6,105 nucleotides of DNA from Bacteroidota bacterium (GTDB taxonomy: Bacteria > Bacteroidota > Bacteroidia > Chitinophagales > Chitinophagaceae): contig CANHJA010000139.1 in the NCBI GenBank assembly GCA_947460795.1, forward strand, positions 1 to 6,105, given 5' to 3'. A program made the position numbers and the translations under genes. Below, in pieces: positions 1 through 6,105 of the stretch. The notes under the pieces are model-generated. The model saw only the letters and a program-made list of their open reading frames with translations. It was not told the DNA's origin and made no database searches. How positions within the stretch are numbered: position 1 is the first letter of the stretch; every line of letters starts with the position of its first letter.

Positions 1-2
1 AG

Positions 3-1091
3 CTAATTCGGAAGGTTAAAAAACAAAATCCAAATTCAACAGTAGTCATTACAGGCTGTTATGCCCAATTAAAATCAGCAGAAATTGCCAAAATAGACGG
101 TGTAGATATAGTGATTGGTGCTGGAGAAAAATTCAATATCGTTAAGCATTTAAATGAATACAAAAAAAATGGCGAAGCAAAAATTTACAGTTGCGACATT
201 GAAGAAATAGATGGTTTTCATTCTTCTTATTCAAAAAATGACAGGACAAGGACCTTTTTAAAAGTGCAAGACGGATGCGATTATAATTGTTCATTTTGTA
301 CGATTCCTTTGGCTCGTGGACACAGTAGAAGTGATACTGTTGAAAACGTAATCGAAAATGTAAAAGCAATCGCCCATGGTGGAGTAAAAGAAATCGTATT
401 AACTGGCGTAAATTTAGGCGACTTTGGAAAAGGTTATAATGGCAATCGAAAACACGAAGAAAACTTTTTTGATTTAATTAAAGCGTTAGATGAAGTTGAC
501 ACGATTGAGCGATTTAGAATATCATCTATTGAACCCAATTTGTTGACCAATGAAATTATTGATTTTGTTGCAATTTCAAAACATTTCATGCCGCACTTCC
601 ATATTCCTTTGCAAAGCGGAAGCAACCAAATATTAGGAGAAATGCGTCGTCGGTATAAAAGAGAATTATATCAAGAACGTGTAGAAAAAATAAAATCTGT
701 CATGCCACATGCTTGCATCGGTGTGGATGTAATTGTTGGATTTCCTGGTGAAACCGATGAAGAATTTCAAACGACTTATGACTTTTTACATCAATTGGAT
801 GTATCTTACTTACATGTTTTCACCTATTCTGAAAGAGAAAATACGTTGGCAAATGAAATGCAAGGTGTAGTTCCTATTCATATCAGAAAAGAAAGAAATG
901 CAACCCTTCGAAATTTATCAGAAAAGAAAATGAATTTTTTCACTGAACAACATAAAAACCAAATTCGAAAAGTATTGTTTGAACACCAAGATAAAGATGG
1001 AATTATGGAAGGCTATACAGACAATTACATAAGAATAAGTTTTCCATTTGATGAAAACAAAGTGAATTCGATTGTTGAAGTAGCCATTTAA
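3..1091 (+). CDS. mtaB: tRNA (N6-threonylcarbamoyladenosine-37-C2)-methylthiotransferase MtaB, 5'-truncated by window edge
   Basis: This radical-SAM enzyme adds a methylthio group to t6A37 of ANN-decoding tRNAs in the cytosol, giving ms2t6A. The frame is open from base 3, and 362 residues are visible. The family is usually about 430-450 residues, so roughly 70-90 N-terminal residues lie outside the window. Visible parts, numbered from the edge: the end of the MTTase N-terminal domain, with the TGCYAQ motif whose Cys19 would be the third ligand of the auxiliary [4Fe-4S] cluster; the radical-SAM CxxxCxxC motif (Cys92, Cys96, Cys99) within QDGCDYNCSFCTIPLARG; HIPLQSGS near 200; GFPGET near 246; and a C-terminal TRAM-like tRNA-binding segment from about 317. 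The GTG at 111 is an internal valine codon, not the start. The QDGC...IPLARG...SRS wording fits MtaB better than MiaB (EGCN...PYTRG) or RimO; this assignment rests on remembered family patterns. pheT follows on the same strand after 202 bp. Confidence 0.93.
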   Translation, partial: LIRKVKKQNPNSTVVITGCYAQLKSAEIAKIDGVDIVIGAGEKFNIVKHLNEYKKNGEAKIYSCDIEEIDGFHSSYSKNDRTRTFLKVQDGCDYNCSFCTIPLARGHSRSDTVENVIENVKAIAHGGVKEIVLTGVNLGDFGKGYNGNRKHEENFFDLIKALDEVDTIERFRISSIEPNLLTNEIIDFVAISKHFMPHFHIPLQSGSNQILGEMRRRYKRELYQERVEKIKSVMPHACIGVDVIVGFPGETDEEFQTTYDFLHQLDVSYLHVFTYSERENTLANEMQGVVPIHIRKERNATLRNLSEKKMNFFTEQHKNQIRKVLFEHQDKDGIMEGYTDNYIRISFPFDENKVNSIVEVAI

Positions 1092-1143
1092 CAGCAGTTA
1101 ATTTCGCTATATTCTTGATTAGATTATTTCGATGTGATCCCAA

Positions 1144-1172
1144 TTGTTCTATTCAAATTGCAAAAAGAACAA
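1144..1172 (+). terminator. Possible hairpin terminator downstream of mtaB
   Basis: A perfect 7-bp inverted repeat, TTGTTCT (1144-1150) and AGAACAA (1166-1172), lies 52 bases after the mtaB stop. Two further T-A pairs can form inside it across one A/A mismatch. The stem is AT-rich, and the bases that follow (ATAATCAATCCTTTTAG) hold only a short T run, so this is a weak intrinsic terminator at best. It may be chance in AT-rich DNA. Its position between mtaB and a promoter-like site for pheT is what makes it worth recording. Confidence 0.3.
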
Positions 1173-1269
1173 ATAATCAATCCTTTTAGATGAAGGGCGA
1201 TTCATTCTGAAATGGATTAAAAAATAGTAGAAACTAGTTTATATACTTAAACAACTAAGAACTCTTACC

Positions 1270-1277
1270 TATATTTG
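1270..1277 (+). promoter_or_regulatory. Bacteroidota-type -7 promoter element for pheT
   Basis: TATATTTG matches the Bacteroidota sigma-A -7 consensus TAnnTTTG exactly. The expected upstream TTG (-33) is not clear: the best placed bases are CTTAAA at 1246-1251. Transcription would start near 1283-1285, leaving a leader of only about 10 T-rich bases before the ATG at 1294 and no Shine-Dalgarno sequence. This supports pheT as its own transcription unit rather than a read-through partner of mtaB. A perfect 10-bp palindrome, AAACTAGTTT (1231-1240), lies about 30 bp upstream. The spacer holds no T-box, RNA gene or Phe-rich leader peptide that I can see. Confidence 0.55.
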
Positions 1278-1293
1278 CAATTCAATTTTTTTT

Positions 1294-3705
1294 ATGACGA
1301 TTTCTTACAACTGGCTACACGAATATTTAAACGAAACCATAGAACCCAATAAACTTTCTACCATTTTAACTTCGGTTGGATTGGAAGTAGAAAGCATGGA
1401 CAAATTTGAAACCGTAAAAGGTGGCTTAGAAGGTTTGATAATTGGTAAAGTATTGGAATGTGAGCAACACCCAAATGCCGATAAATTGCGTTTAACAAAA
1501 GTAGATATCGGTTCATCAGAATTATTGAAAATTGTTTGTGGAGCTCCCAATGTTGCTGTTGGCCAAACTGTTGTAGTAGCCACTATTGGTACCACAATTT
1601 ATCCAACCAATGGAGAGCCTTTGACAATGAAGAAAGCAAAAATTAGAGGAGAAGAAAGTGAAGGCATGATTTGTGCAGAAGACGAAATTGGCTTAGGAGA
1701 TAGTCATGATGGAATTATAATTTTGCCTGAAGGAACTCCAATTGGTTTAACTGCGAAAGAATATTATAAATTACCAGCTTCCGATATTACTTATGAAATT
1801 GGTTTAACGCCAAATCGCATGGATGCGATGAGCCATTTAGGTGTGGCAAAAGATGTGGTTGCTTATCTAATTAATATTGGAAAAGATGTTAGATGCCAGA
1901 TGCCAGATATCAGAAAAGAAAATCTGAATAAGCCTGACAGCCAACAACCGACATCCGACATCAAAATTTTCATTGAAAATGAAACGTTGTGTGCTCGATA
2001 TGCAGGTTTAACAATTTCCAATATAGAAGTAAAAGAATCGCCAGAATGGATGCAATTAAAATTGAAAGCAATTGGCTTAAGACCCATAAATAACATTGTG
2101 GATATTACGAATTTTGTGATGCACGAATGTGGACAGCCTTTGCACGCTTTTGATTTAGGTGAAGTCAAAGGTGAAAAAATAATCGTTAAAACGGTTGCTG
2201 ACAAAACGAAATTTACTGCTTTAGATGGTAAAGAAATCGAATTAAATGCTACTGATTTAATGATCTGCAATGAAAATGAACCAATGTGCATTGCTGGTGT
2301 TTATGGCGGATTGCAATCAGGTGTAAAAAATACAACTACCTCTATATTTTTAGAAAGTGCTTGGTTTCTTCCAGATTCAATTCGTAAAACTTCGATGCGT
2401 TTAGGTTTGAGAACAGACTCTGCTACTCGTTTTGAAAAAGGAGCTGATATTAGCAATGTTACCTATGCTTTACAACGGGCTGCTGATTTAATTGTTGAAT
2501 TGGCTGGAGGGCAAATCACATCCAACTTGATGGATGTATACCCTACCCCTTTTGAACAAAAAACCATTCAACTTTCTTATCAAAAAATTCGTTCATTGGC
2601 AGGTAAAGAATATGGTATAGAACAAATGAAAAACATCTTGTTGAATTTAGGTTTTGGAATTAAAGAAGAAACAGAAAATGGCTTATTAGTTACCGTCCCT
2701 TTCTCTAAAACCGATGTTACCATGCAAGCCGATGTGGTAGAAGAAATCATGCGAATTGACGGCTTGGATAATATTCCTTTTACAGGCACAATGGCTTATC
2801 GTTTACCTACAGAAACTAAAGCTTACAAAGCAAATACAAAACAACACATTGCTTCACAATTAGTAACTAAAGGTTTCTATGAAATTTTCACGAATTCAAT
2901 AACCAATGCGGCATATTACCCTGAAAATAAGGCAATCGTTAAAATGATAAACAGTTTATCTGCTAATTTAGACACGATGCGTTTTTCAATGTTAGAAACC
3001 GGTTTAGAAGCAGTAGCATATAATTTGAATCGAAAAAACAATCAATTGAAATTTTTTGAATTTGGGAAAGTTTATTCAAAAAATGAAGATGCATTTATTG
3101 AAACAGAACAATTAGCCCTTTATTTATCAGGGAATTATCGTCTTCCACATTACACAGAAAAAGCAAAAGCAATTGATATTTATTTTGTAAGAGGAATTGT
3201 TGAAAGTTTATTCCCTAATTTAAAATTGGTTTTTGAAACAGAAAAAAATGGCTTAATTATTTTATTGAAAAATAAAAAAATAGGAAACATTGAAGAAATT
3301 ACTGCTTCCAAACTGAAACAATTTGATATCAAACAAACCGTTTGGCATGCTGTTTTAGATTGGGAAATGGTGAAAGCAGGCATTGAAAATTATAAATTAA
3401 CGTTCACAGAAATTCCTAAATTTCCGGTAATGCAGCGTGATTTAGCAATGGTAGTTGACAAGCAAGTGAAATATCAAGATATTCAAACTGCAGTGAAGCA
3501 ATCAAAAAGTAAATTACTGCAATCAGTAAACTTATTTGACATATTTGAAAGCGAAAAATTAGGGAAAGACAAAGTTTCGTATGCTGTTAATTTCTCCTTT
3601 TACGACAATCAAAAAACATTGACAGACGTAGAAGTGGAAGCAGAAATGAAAGCTATCATTCACTCTTTAGAAAAAAATATTGGAGCAGTTGTGAGAGGAA
3701 ATTAA
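1294..3705 (+). CDS. pheT: Phenylalanine--tRNA ligase beta subunit
   Basis: This is the beta subunit of the cytosolic (alpha-beta)2 enzyme that charges tRNA-Phe. The beta chain binds tRNA and removes mischarged tyrosine. At 803 residues it matches the usual bacterial length of about 790-810. The start MTISYNWLHEYL is typical of the family. Domains in order: an N-terminal helix region; an EMAP/OB-type tRNA-binding domain (about 43-155, with NADKLRLTKV, VCGAPNV and GMICAEDEIGLG); a B1 segment (GLTPNRMDAMSHLG, 170-183); a B3/4 editing domain (about 225-395), with His284 in LHAFD and Glu354 in LESAWF as the likely editing-pocket residues by analogy with Thermus PheT; a B5 domain (about 420-495); a catalytic-like core (about 500-700); and a C-terminal FDX-ACB anticodon-binding domain (about 706-800, PKFPVMQRDLAMV). 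The pheS gene is not the immediate upstream neighbour, so there is no classical pheST pair. The linker at about 198-223 is encoded by a palindromic heptamer repeat. The stop codon overlaps that of the convergent LOG gene. Confidence 0.98.
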   Translation: MTISYNWLHEYLNETIEPNKLSTILTSVGLEVESMDKFETVKGGLEGLIIGKVLECEQHPNADKLRLTKVDIGSSELLKIVCGAPNVAVGQTVVVATIGTTIYPTNGEPLTMKKAKIRGEESEGMICAEDEIGLGDSHDGIIILPEGTPIGLTAKEYYKLPASDITYEIGLTPNRMDAMSHLGVAKDVVAYLINIGKDVRCQMPDIRKENLNKPDSQQPTSDIKIFIENETLCARYAGLTISNIEVKESPEWMQLKLKAIGLRPINNIVDITNFVMHECGQPLHAFDLGEVKGEKIIVKTVADKTKFTALDGKEIELNATDLMICNENEPMCIAGVYGGLQSGVKNTTTSIFLESAWFLPDSIRKTSMRLGLRTDSATRFEKGADISNVTYALQRAADLIVELAGGQITSNLMDVYPTPFEQKTIQLSYQKIRSLAGKEYGIEQMKNILLNLGFGIKEETENGLLVTVPFSKTDVTMQADVVEEIMRIDGLDNIPFTGTMAYRLPTETKAYKANTKQHIASQLVTKGFYEIFTNSITNAAYYPENKAIVKMINSLSANLDTMRFSMLETGLEAVAYNLNRKNNQLKFFEFGKVYSKNEDAFIETEQLALYLSGNYRLPHYTEKAKAIDIYFVRGIVESLFPNLKLVFETEKNGLIILLKNKKIGNIEEITASKLKQFDIKQTVWHAVLDWEMVKAGIENYKLTFTEIPKFPVMQRDLAMVVDKQVKYQDIQTAVKQSKSKLLQSVNLFDIFESEKLGKDKVSYAVNFSFYDNQKTLTDVEVEAEMKAIIHSLEKNIGAVVRGN
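1885..1962. repeat. Imperfect palindromic heptamer repeat inside pheT
   Basis: The left arm holds tandem heptamers AGATGCC, AGATGCC, AGATATC (1891-1911). The right arm holds CCGACAT twice (1948-1961). Folding 1885 onto 1962 and moving inward pairs GATGT with ACATC at the ends, then GATG with CATC and CAG with CTG. By hand I count 19 Watson-Crick pairs plus one G-T pair in 30 positions, around an A-rich centre. It is read in frame and encodes roughly residues 198-223 of PheT (DVRCQMPDIRKE...QQPTSDI), a linker before the editing domain. Heptamer arrays of this GATGTCR type resemble short dispersed repeats seen between genes in Bacteroidota; that comparison is from memory. Confidence 0.6.
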
Positions 3706-4433
3706 TTTTTATCTTCATTTTCAAACAACCAACCCAATGGCTTAAATCGTTTTTCATATTGTAAACCAAATTGTTCAATTGATTTTTTGATATGATTGAC
3801 ACATTCCTCTACATCATCAGTAACAAGAATTAAATTTAAATCTTCTGGAGAGATTGTACCTGCATTTTTCATATCTTCAATATACTCGATTAAGTTTTTA
3901 TGAAATGCTTTGTCAAAAATTACAATAGGGAAATTTTTAATTTTATCGCATTGTATTAAAGTCAAGGATTCAAACAACTCATCCAAGGTTCCAAAACCAC
4001 CTGGCATTACTACAAATGCGTAAGAGTATTTTATTAAAAGAGTTTTACGAACAAAAAAGTATTTGATTTTTACCCATTTATCTAAGTAAGGGTTTTCAAC
4101 TTGCTCAAAAGGCAATTCAATATTACAACCTACACTTCGGCCTCCTACATCTTTTGCACCTCGGTTAGCGGCTTCCATAATGCCTGGGCCACCGCCTGTC
4201 ATAACTGTGAAGCCTAATTTTGCTATTCGAGCCCCTATTTCTCTTGCTTTATGATAATGAGGATGGGTTTCAGGAAACCTTGCTGAGCCAAAAACAGTTA
4301 CACAGGGGCCTGCAAAGTGAAGGGTTCTAAAGCCTTTTATAAAATCTAATACCGTTCTTATAGTAACTTTTAAATCTTGTAATCGACTTTGAGGGCCATC
4401 TAAAAATTGTATTTCTTCTACTGAATTTGTCAT
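3702..4433 (-). CDS. LOG-family (TIGR00730-type) nucleoside 5'-monophosphate phosphoribohydrolase
   Basis: This is a cytosolic Rossmann-fold protein of the LOG/lysine-decarboxylase-like superfamily. Characterised members hydrolyse the N-glycosidic bond of N6-modified AMP (cytokinin ribotides) or of AMP, releasing the free base and ribose 5-phosphate. The older label 'lysine decarboxylase' is not supported. Of the 243 residues, about 43 form a helical N-terminal extension before the first Rossmann strand (VTVFGSARFPE, 45-55). Then come MTGGGPGIMEAANRGA (78-93), the Arg129-Lys130 pair, and the hallmark PGGFGTLDE (144-152) with Glu152 as the presumed catalytic residue. All signature residues are present, so it should be active, but the substrate cannot be read from sequence. 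The ATG at 4431-4433 gives the conserved MTNSVEEIQFLDGPQ-type beginning; no Shine-Dalgarno sequence precedes it. It ends tail-to-tail on pheT and is divergent from the exported propeller gene. Confidence 0.93.
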   Translation of the reverse strand: MTNSVEEIQFLDGPQSRLQDLKVTIRTVLDFIKGFRTLHFAGPCVTVFGSARFPETHPHYHKAREIGARIAKLGFTVMTGGGPGIMEAANRGAKDVGGRSVGCNIELPFEQVENPYLDKWVKIKYFFVRKTLLIKYSYAFVVMPGGFGTLDELFESLTLIQCDKIKNFPIVIFDKAFHKNLIEYIEDMKNAGTISPEDLNLILVTDDVEECVNHIKKSIEQFGLQYEKRFKPLGWLFENEDKN

Positions 4434-4451
4434 TTTCTATGATTGTAAAAT

Positions 4452-4459
4452 CGAATGTA
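4452..4459 (-). promoter_or_regulatory. Possible -7 promoter element for the LOG gene
   Basis: Read on the minus strand the bases are TACATTCG, one mismatch from TAnnTTTG. The site is 18 bases from the ATG and would give a leader of about 10-12 bases, a geometry like that proposed for pheT. No TTG is found at the expected -33 distance, so this is weak support. Confidence 0.28.
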
Positions 4460-4518
4460 ACCATTCCTTTAAAATTGGACTAATAAATTTACGTTAAAGT
4501 CGAAATAGAATCGAAGAC

Positions 4519-4534
4519 AAAGATTTATATCTTT
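4519..4534. repeat. Short inverted repeat in the divergent intergenic region
   Basis: AAAGAT (4519-4524) and ATCTTT (4529-4534) form a perfect 6-bp inverted repeat around the 4-base spacer TTAT. It sits in the 143-bp region between the two divergent genes, about 43 bases before the propeller-protein start. It could be an operator or chance in AT-rich DNA. The rest of 4434-4576 shows three scattered TCGAA pentamers (4451, 4500, 4511) and nothing else that I recognise. Confidence 0.25.
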
Positions 4535-4549
4535 CAGCAATTAATGTGC

Positions 4550-4557
4550 TAATTTCG
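4550..4557 (+). promoter_or_regulatory. Possible -7 promoter element for the exported Asp-box protein gene
   Basis: TAATTTCG differs from the Bacteroidota TAnnTTTG consensus at one base. It lies 20 bases before the chosen ATG at 4577, which implies a short leader of roughly 13 bases. A clear -33 TTG is missing. An alternative, TATCTTTC at 4528-4535, overlaps the inverted repeat. Confidence 0.35.
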
Positions 4558-4576
4558 TCTTTTTAAAATTAAATGA

Positions 4577-6105
4577 ATGTTTCAAAAGCAAGTATTCCCT
4601 TTTTTATTGGTTCTTTTTTTTAATCAATTTTGTAAAGCACAAGAATTAAATGAATTGATTAAAGACAAAAAAAATTTAAGCGAAATTTCAGCTATCGCTT
4701 CGACCTATTTTAAAAACAAACCCTCTTTGTTTCCAAAAGGAAAATATGTAGACAATGAATATATTCAATTTAAACGTAAAGAATATTATTGGCAACATCG
4801 AGTAAATGAAGATGGATCCTTACCAAACATGCAAGCTCGATTTGAAATTTATAAATCGTTGAGAAATCAACCCATCAATAAAAAAACAAGAGGAAATGCT
4901 TGGAGAAACATTTCACAAACGACCTCTGTAAGTGGATATAATGGAATGGGTCGATTATTATCAATCGCTTTTCATCCTACAGATACTAATACATTTTATG
5001 TAGGTGCATCAATCGGTGGCATTTGGAAAACAAGCAACGGTGGGAATTCATGGACTCCCTTAGGAGATGAACTTCCTTATTGCAGTGTTGGTAATATTGT
5101 GGTTGATTTTCAAAACCCATCTACAATATATTTAACGGTGGGGCAAAATCAAGGTTGGTGGGAATATGGTTTGGGCATTTACAAATCCACAGATGGTGGA
5201 CAAAATTGGGTAGCTACTTCACAGATTTCAAATTATACGGATGTGGTTGTTTATTATAAATTAATGATGGCGCCCAATGATCATTCCACTTTATACAGTG
5301 CTCAATCCAATGGGTTTTGGAAATCCACAGATGCAGGTACTACTTGGACAAAAATACTAACCGGTTCATTTATTGATTTTGAATTTAAACCCAATAATCC
5401 AAATACAATTTACCTTTCTAAAAGAGAAAATGGAAGCGAAGTTTTTAAAACCACTGATGCTGGAATAACTTGGAATCCAATCACATCATTGGGAATATCA
5501 AATAATAATATTGAAATTGCAGTAACACCCATTGATAGCAATTACATTGGTTTGGGCACAGATGGTGGAGGAGTAAAAAACTTTTATTTATCTACCGATG
5601 GAGGCAATAATTTTGTTTTAAAAAATAGCAATATTGATGACAATGCAGTTGTTCATTTTTCAAACACGAATAAAAATAAAATTTATTGTGGCTATGTTTC
5701 AAACTATAGATCAACTAATGGTGGAAGCAGTTGGACGCAGATAACCAATTGGTACAATGACGGTGTATTGCCTCCTGTACATGCCGACAATCAATTTGCT
5801 TTAGCCAATCCACTTCAATCCAAGTACATTTACTATTGCAATGATGGAGGTTTGTATAGATATAATGAAACGAACAATACCTGGAAAGATTTATCAAATG
5901 GATTAATTATTACCCAATTTTATAAAATTGCCAATTCACAACAAGATTCTGTTTTTATGATTGGTGGAACACAAGATAATGGTGGGCGAAAACGAGTTGC
6001 TTCTTCGTCTTGGGATGCAACAAATGGAGGAGATGGAATGGAAGTTGCAATCAACAATACCAATGATCAAACCATTTATACCACATACGTAAATGGACAA
6101 TTATA
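4577..6105 (+). CDS. Exported Asp-box (BNR/sortilin-like) beta-propeller protein, 3' end outside window
   Basis: The frame stays open from ATG 4577 to the edge, giving 509 codons and a partial one. The chosen start gives a signal peptide: Gln/Lys, a hydrophobic core (VFPFLLVLFF, 6-15), then CKAQ with likely signal peptidase I cleavage near residues 21-22, a common Bacteroidota pattern. Residues 23-110 form a polar, helix-prone lead-in with FKRKEYYWQHRVNEDGSLP, the kind of segment seen before propellers in long Bacteroidota surface proteins. Six Asp-boxes (S/T-x-D/N-x-G-x-x-W/F) follow at 152-159, 204-211, 250-257, 292-299, 339-346 and 379-386. NDGGLY (422-427), GGTQDNGG (463-470) and NGGDGMEVAI (483-492) resemble blade motifs of two-propeller BNR/xyloglucanase-like folds. 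Asp-boxes are structural and do not prove glycosidase activity, so function and ligand are unknown. A C-terminal type IX secretion sorting domain is likely but unseen. The ATG at 4573 is in another frame and stops after 16 codons. Confidence 0.88.
   Translation, partial: MFQKQVFPFLLVLFFNQFCKAQELNELIKDKKNLSEISAIASTYFKNKPSLFPKGKYVDNEYIQFKRKEYYWQHRVNEDGSLPNMQARFEIYKSLRNQPINKKTRGNAWRNISQTTSVSGYNGMGRLLSIAFHPTDTNTFYVGASIGGIWKTSNGGNSWTPLGDELPYCSVGNIVVDFQNPSTIYLTVGQNQGWWEYGLGIYKSTDGGQNWVATSQISNYTDVVVYYKLMMAPNDHSTLYSAQSNGFWKSTDAGTTWTKILTGSFIDFEFKPNNPNTIYLSKRENGSEVFKTTDAGITWNPITSLGISNNNIEIAVTPIDSNYIGLGTDGGGVKNFYLSTDGGNNFVLKNSNIDDNAVVHFSNTNKNKIYCGYVSNYRSTNGGSSWTQITNWYNDGVLPPVHADNQFALANPLQSKYIYYCNDGGLYRYNETNNTWKDLSNGLIITQFYKIANSQQDSVFMIGGTQDNGGRKRVASSSWDATNGGDGMEVAINNTNDQTIYTTYVNGQL

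Noticed and set aside
434..625. Minus-strand open frame inside mtaB
   Set aside because: No domain signature, and it overlaps conserved radical-SAM sequence on the other strand; a shadow frame.
111..1091. mtaB starting at GTG 111
   Set aside because: The frame is open to the window edge and the upstream residues carry the conserved TGCYAQ cluster motif, so the GTG is internal.
1190..1210. Short reading frame MKGDSF before pheT as a possible phenylalanine leader peptide
   Set aside because: It has six codons with only one Phe, lies upstream of the best promoter element so may not be transcribed with pheT, and shows no paired terminator/antiterminator stems.
1231..1240. Perfect 10-bp palindrome AAACTAGTTT upstream of pheT as an operator
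   Set aside because: A single short AT-rich palindrome with no second copy or known regulator; noted in the promoter entry but not strong enough to call.
1863..2291. 142-codon minus-strand open frame inside pheT
   Set aside because: It lies wholly within a well-conserved pheT, and its product has no recognisable domain. Its MSDVGCWLSGL-type stretch is the reverse strand of the heptamer repeat.
3..4433. A functional link between MtaB (N6-modified adenosine in tRNA) and the LOG protein (N6-modified AMP) as a tRNA-derived cytokinin pathway
   Set aside because: MtaB acts on t6A, not on the isopentenyl-adenosine that yields cytokinins. The genes are on opposite strands and separated by pheT, so the proximity is probably chance.
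5715..5897. 60-codon minus-strand frame rich in His and Cys, zinc-finger-like at first sight
   Set aside because: It is antisense to the propeller gene; the His/Cys come from reverse reading of Asn/Gly-rich Asp-box codons, with no ordered CxxC spacing.

Overview
The window is AT-rich DNA from a member of the Bacteroidota. Three things point there: a secreted protein of the Asp-box/type IX secretion style, start sites without Shine-Dalgarno sequences, and a good Bacteroidota-type promoter (TAnnTTTG) upstream of pheT. The wording of the PheT and MtaB proteins resembles that of Chitinophagales/Flavobacteriales. A placement below phylum level is impression only, because no search could be run.

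Layout: (1) 3-1091 (+) is the 3' part of mtaB, the tRNA ms2t6A37 methylthiotransferase, cut by the left window edge. (2) 1092-1293 is a 202-bp spacer with a weak terminator-like hairpin near mtaB and a promoter next to pheT. (3) 1294-3705 (+) is a complete pheT, the phenylalanyl-tRNA synthetase beta subunit. (4) 3702-4433 (-) is a complete LOG-family (TIGR00730-type) phosphoribohydrolase. It converges on pheT and overlaps it by four bases at the stop codons. (5) 4434-4576 is a 143-bp divergent intergenic region with weak promoter-like motifs and a short inverted repeat. (6) 4577 to the right edge (+) is the 5' part of a large exported Asp-box beta-propeller protein, cut by the window end. No stretch of more than 300 bases lacks a gene.

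mtaB and pheT are both translation housekeeping genes but look like separate transcription units. The LOG protein and the exported propeller protein are transcribed divergently and show no obvious functional link. No RNA gene, insertion sequence, integrase, CRISPR array, toxin-antitoxin or defence module was seen.

The most unusual item is a heptamer-based, imperfectly palindromic repeat (1885-1962). It lies in frame inside pheT, in the linker before the B3/4 editing domain, and looks like a dispersed intergenic-type repeat that has been domesticated as coding sequence. I found no convincing evidence of an undescribed multi-gene system.
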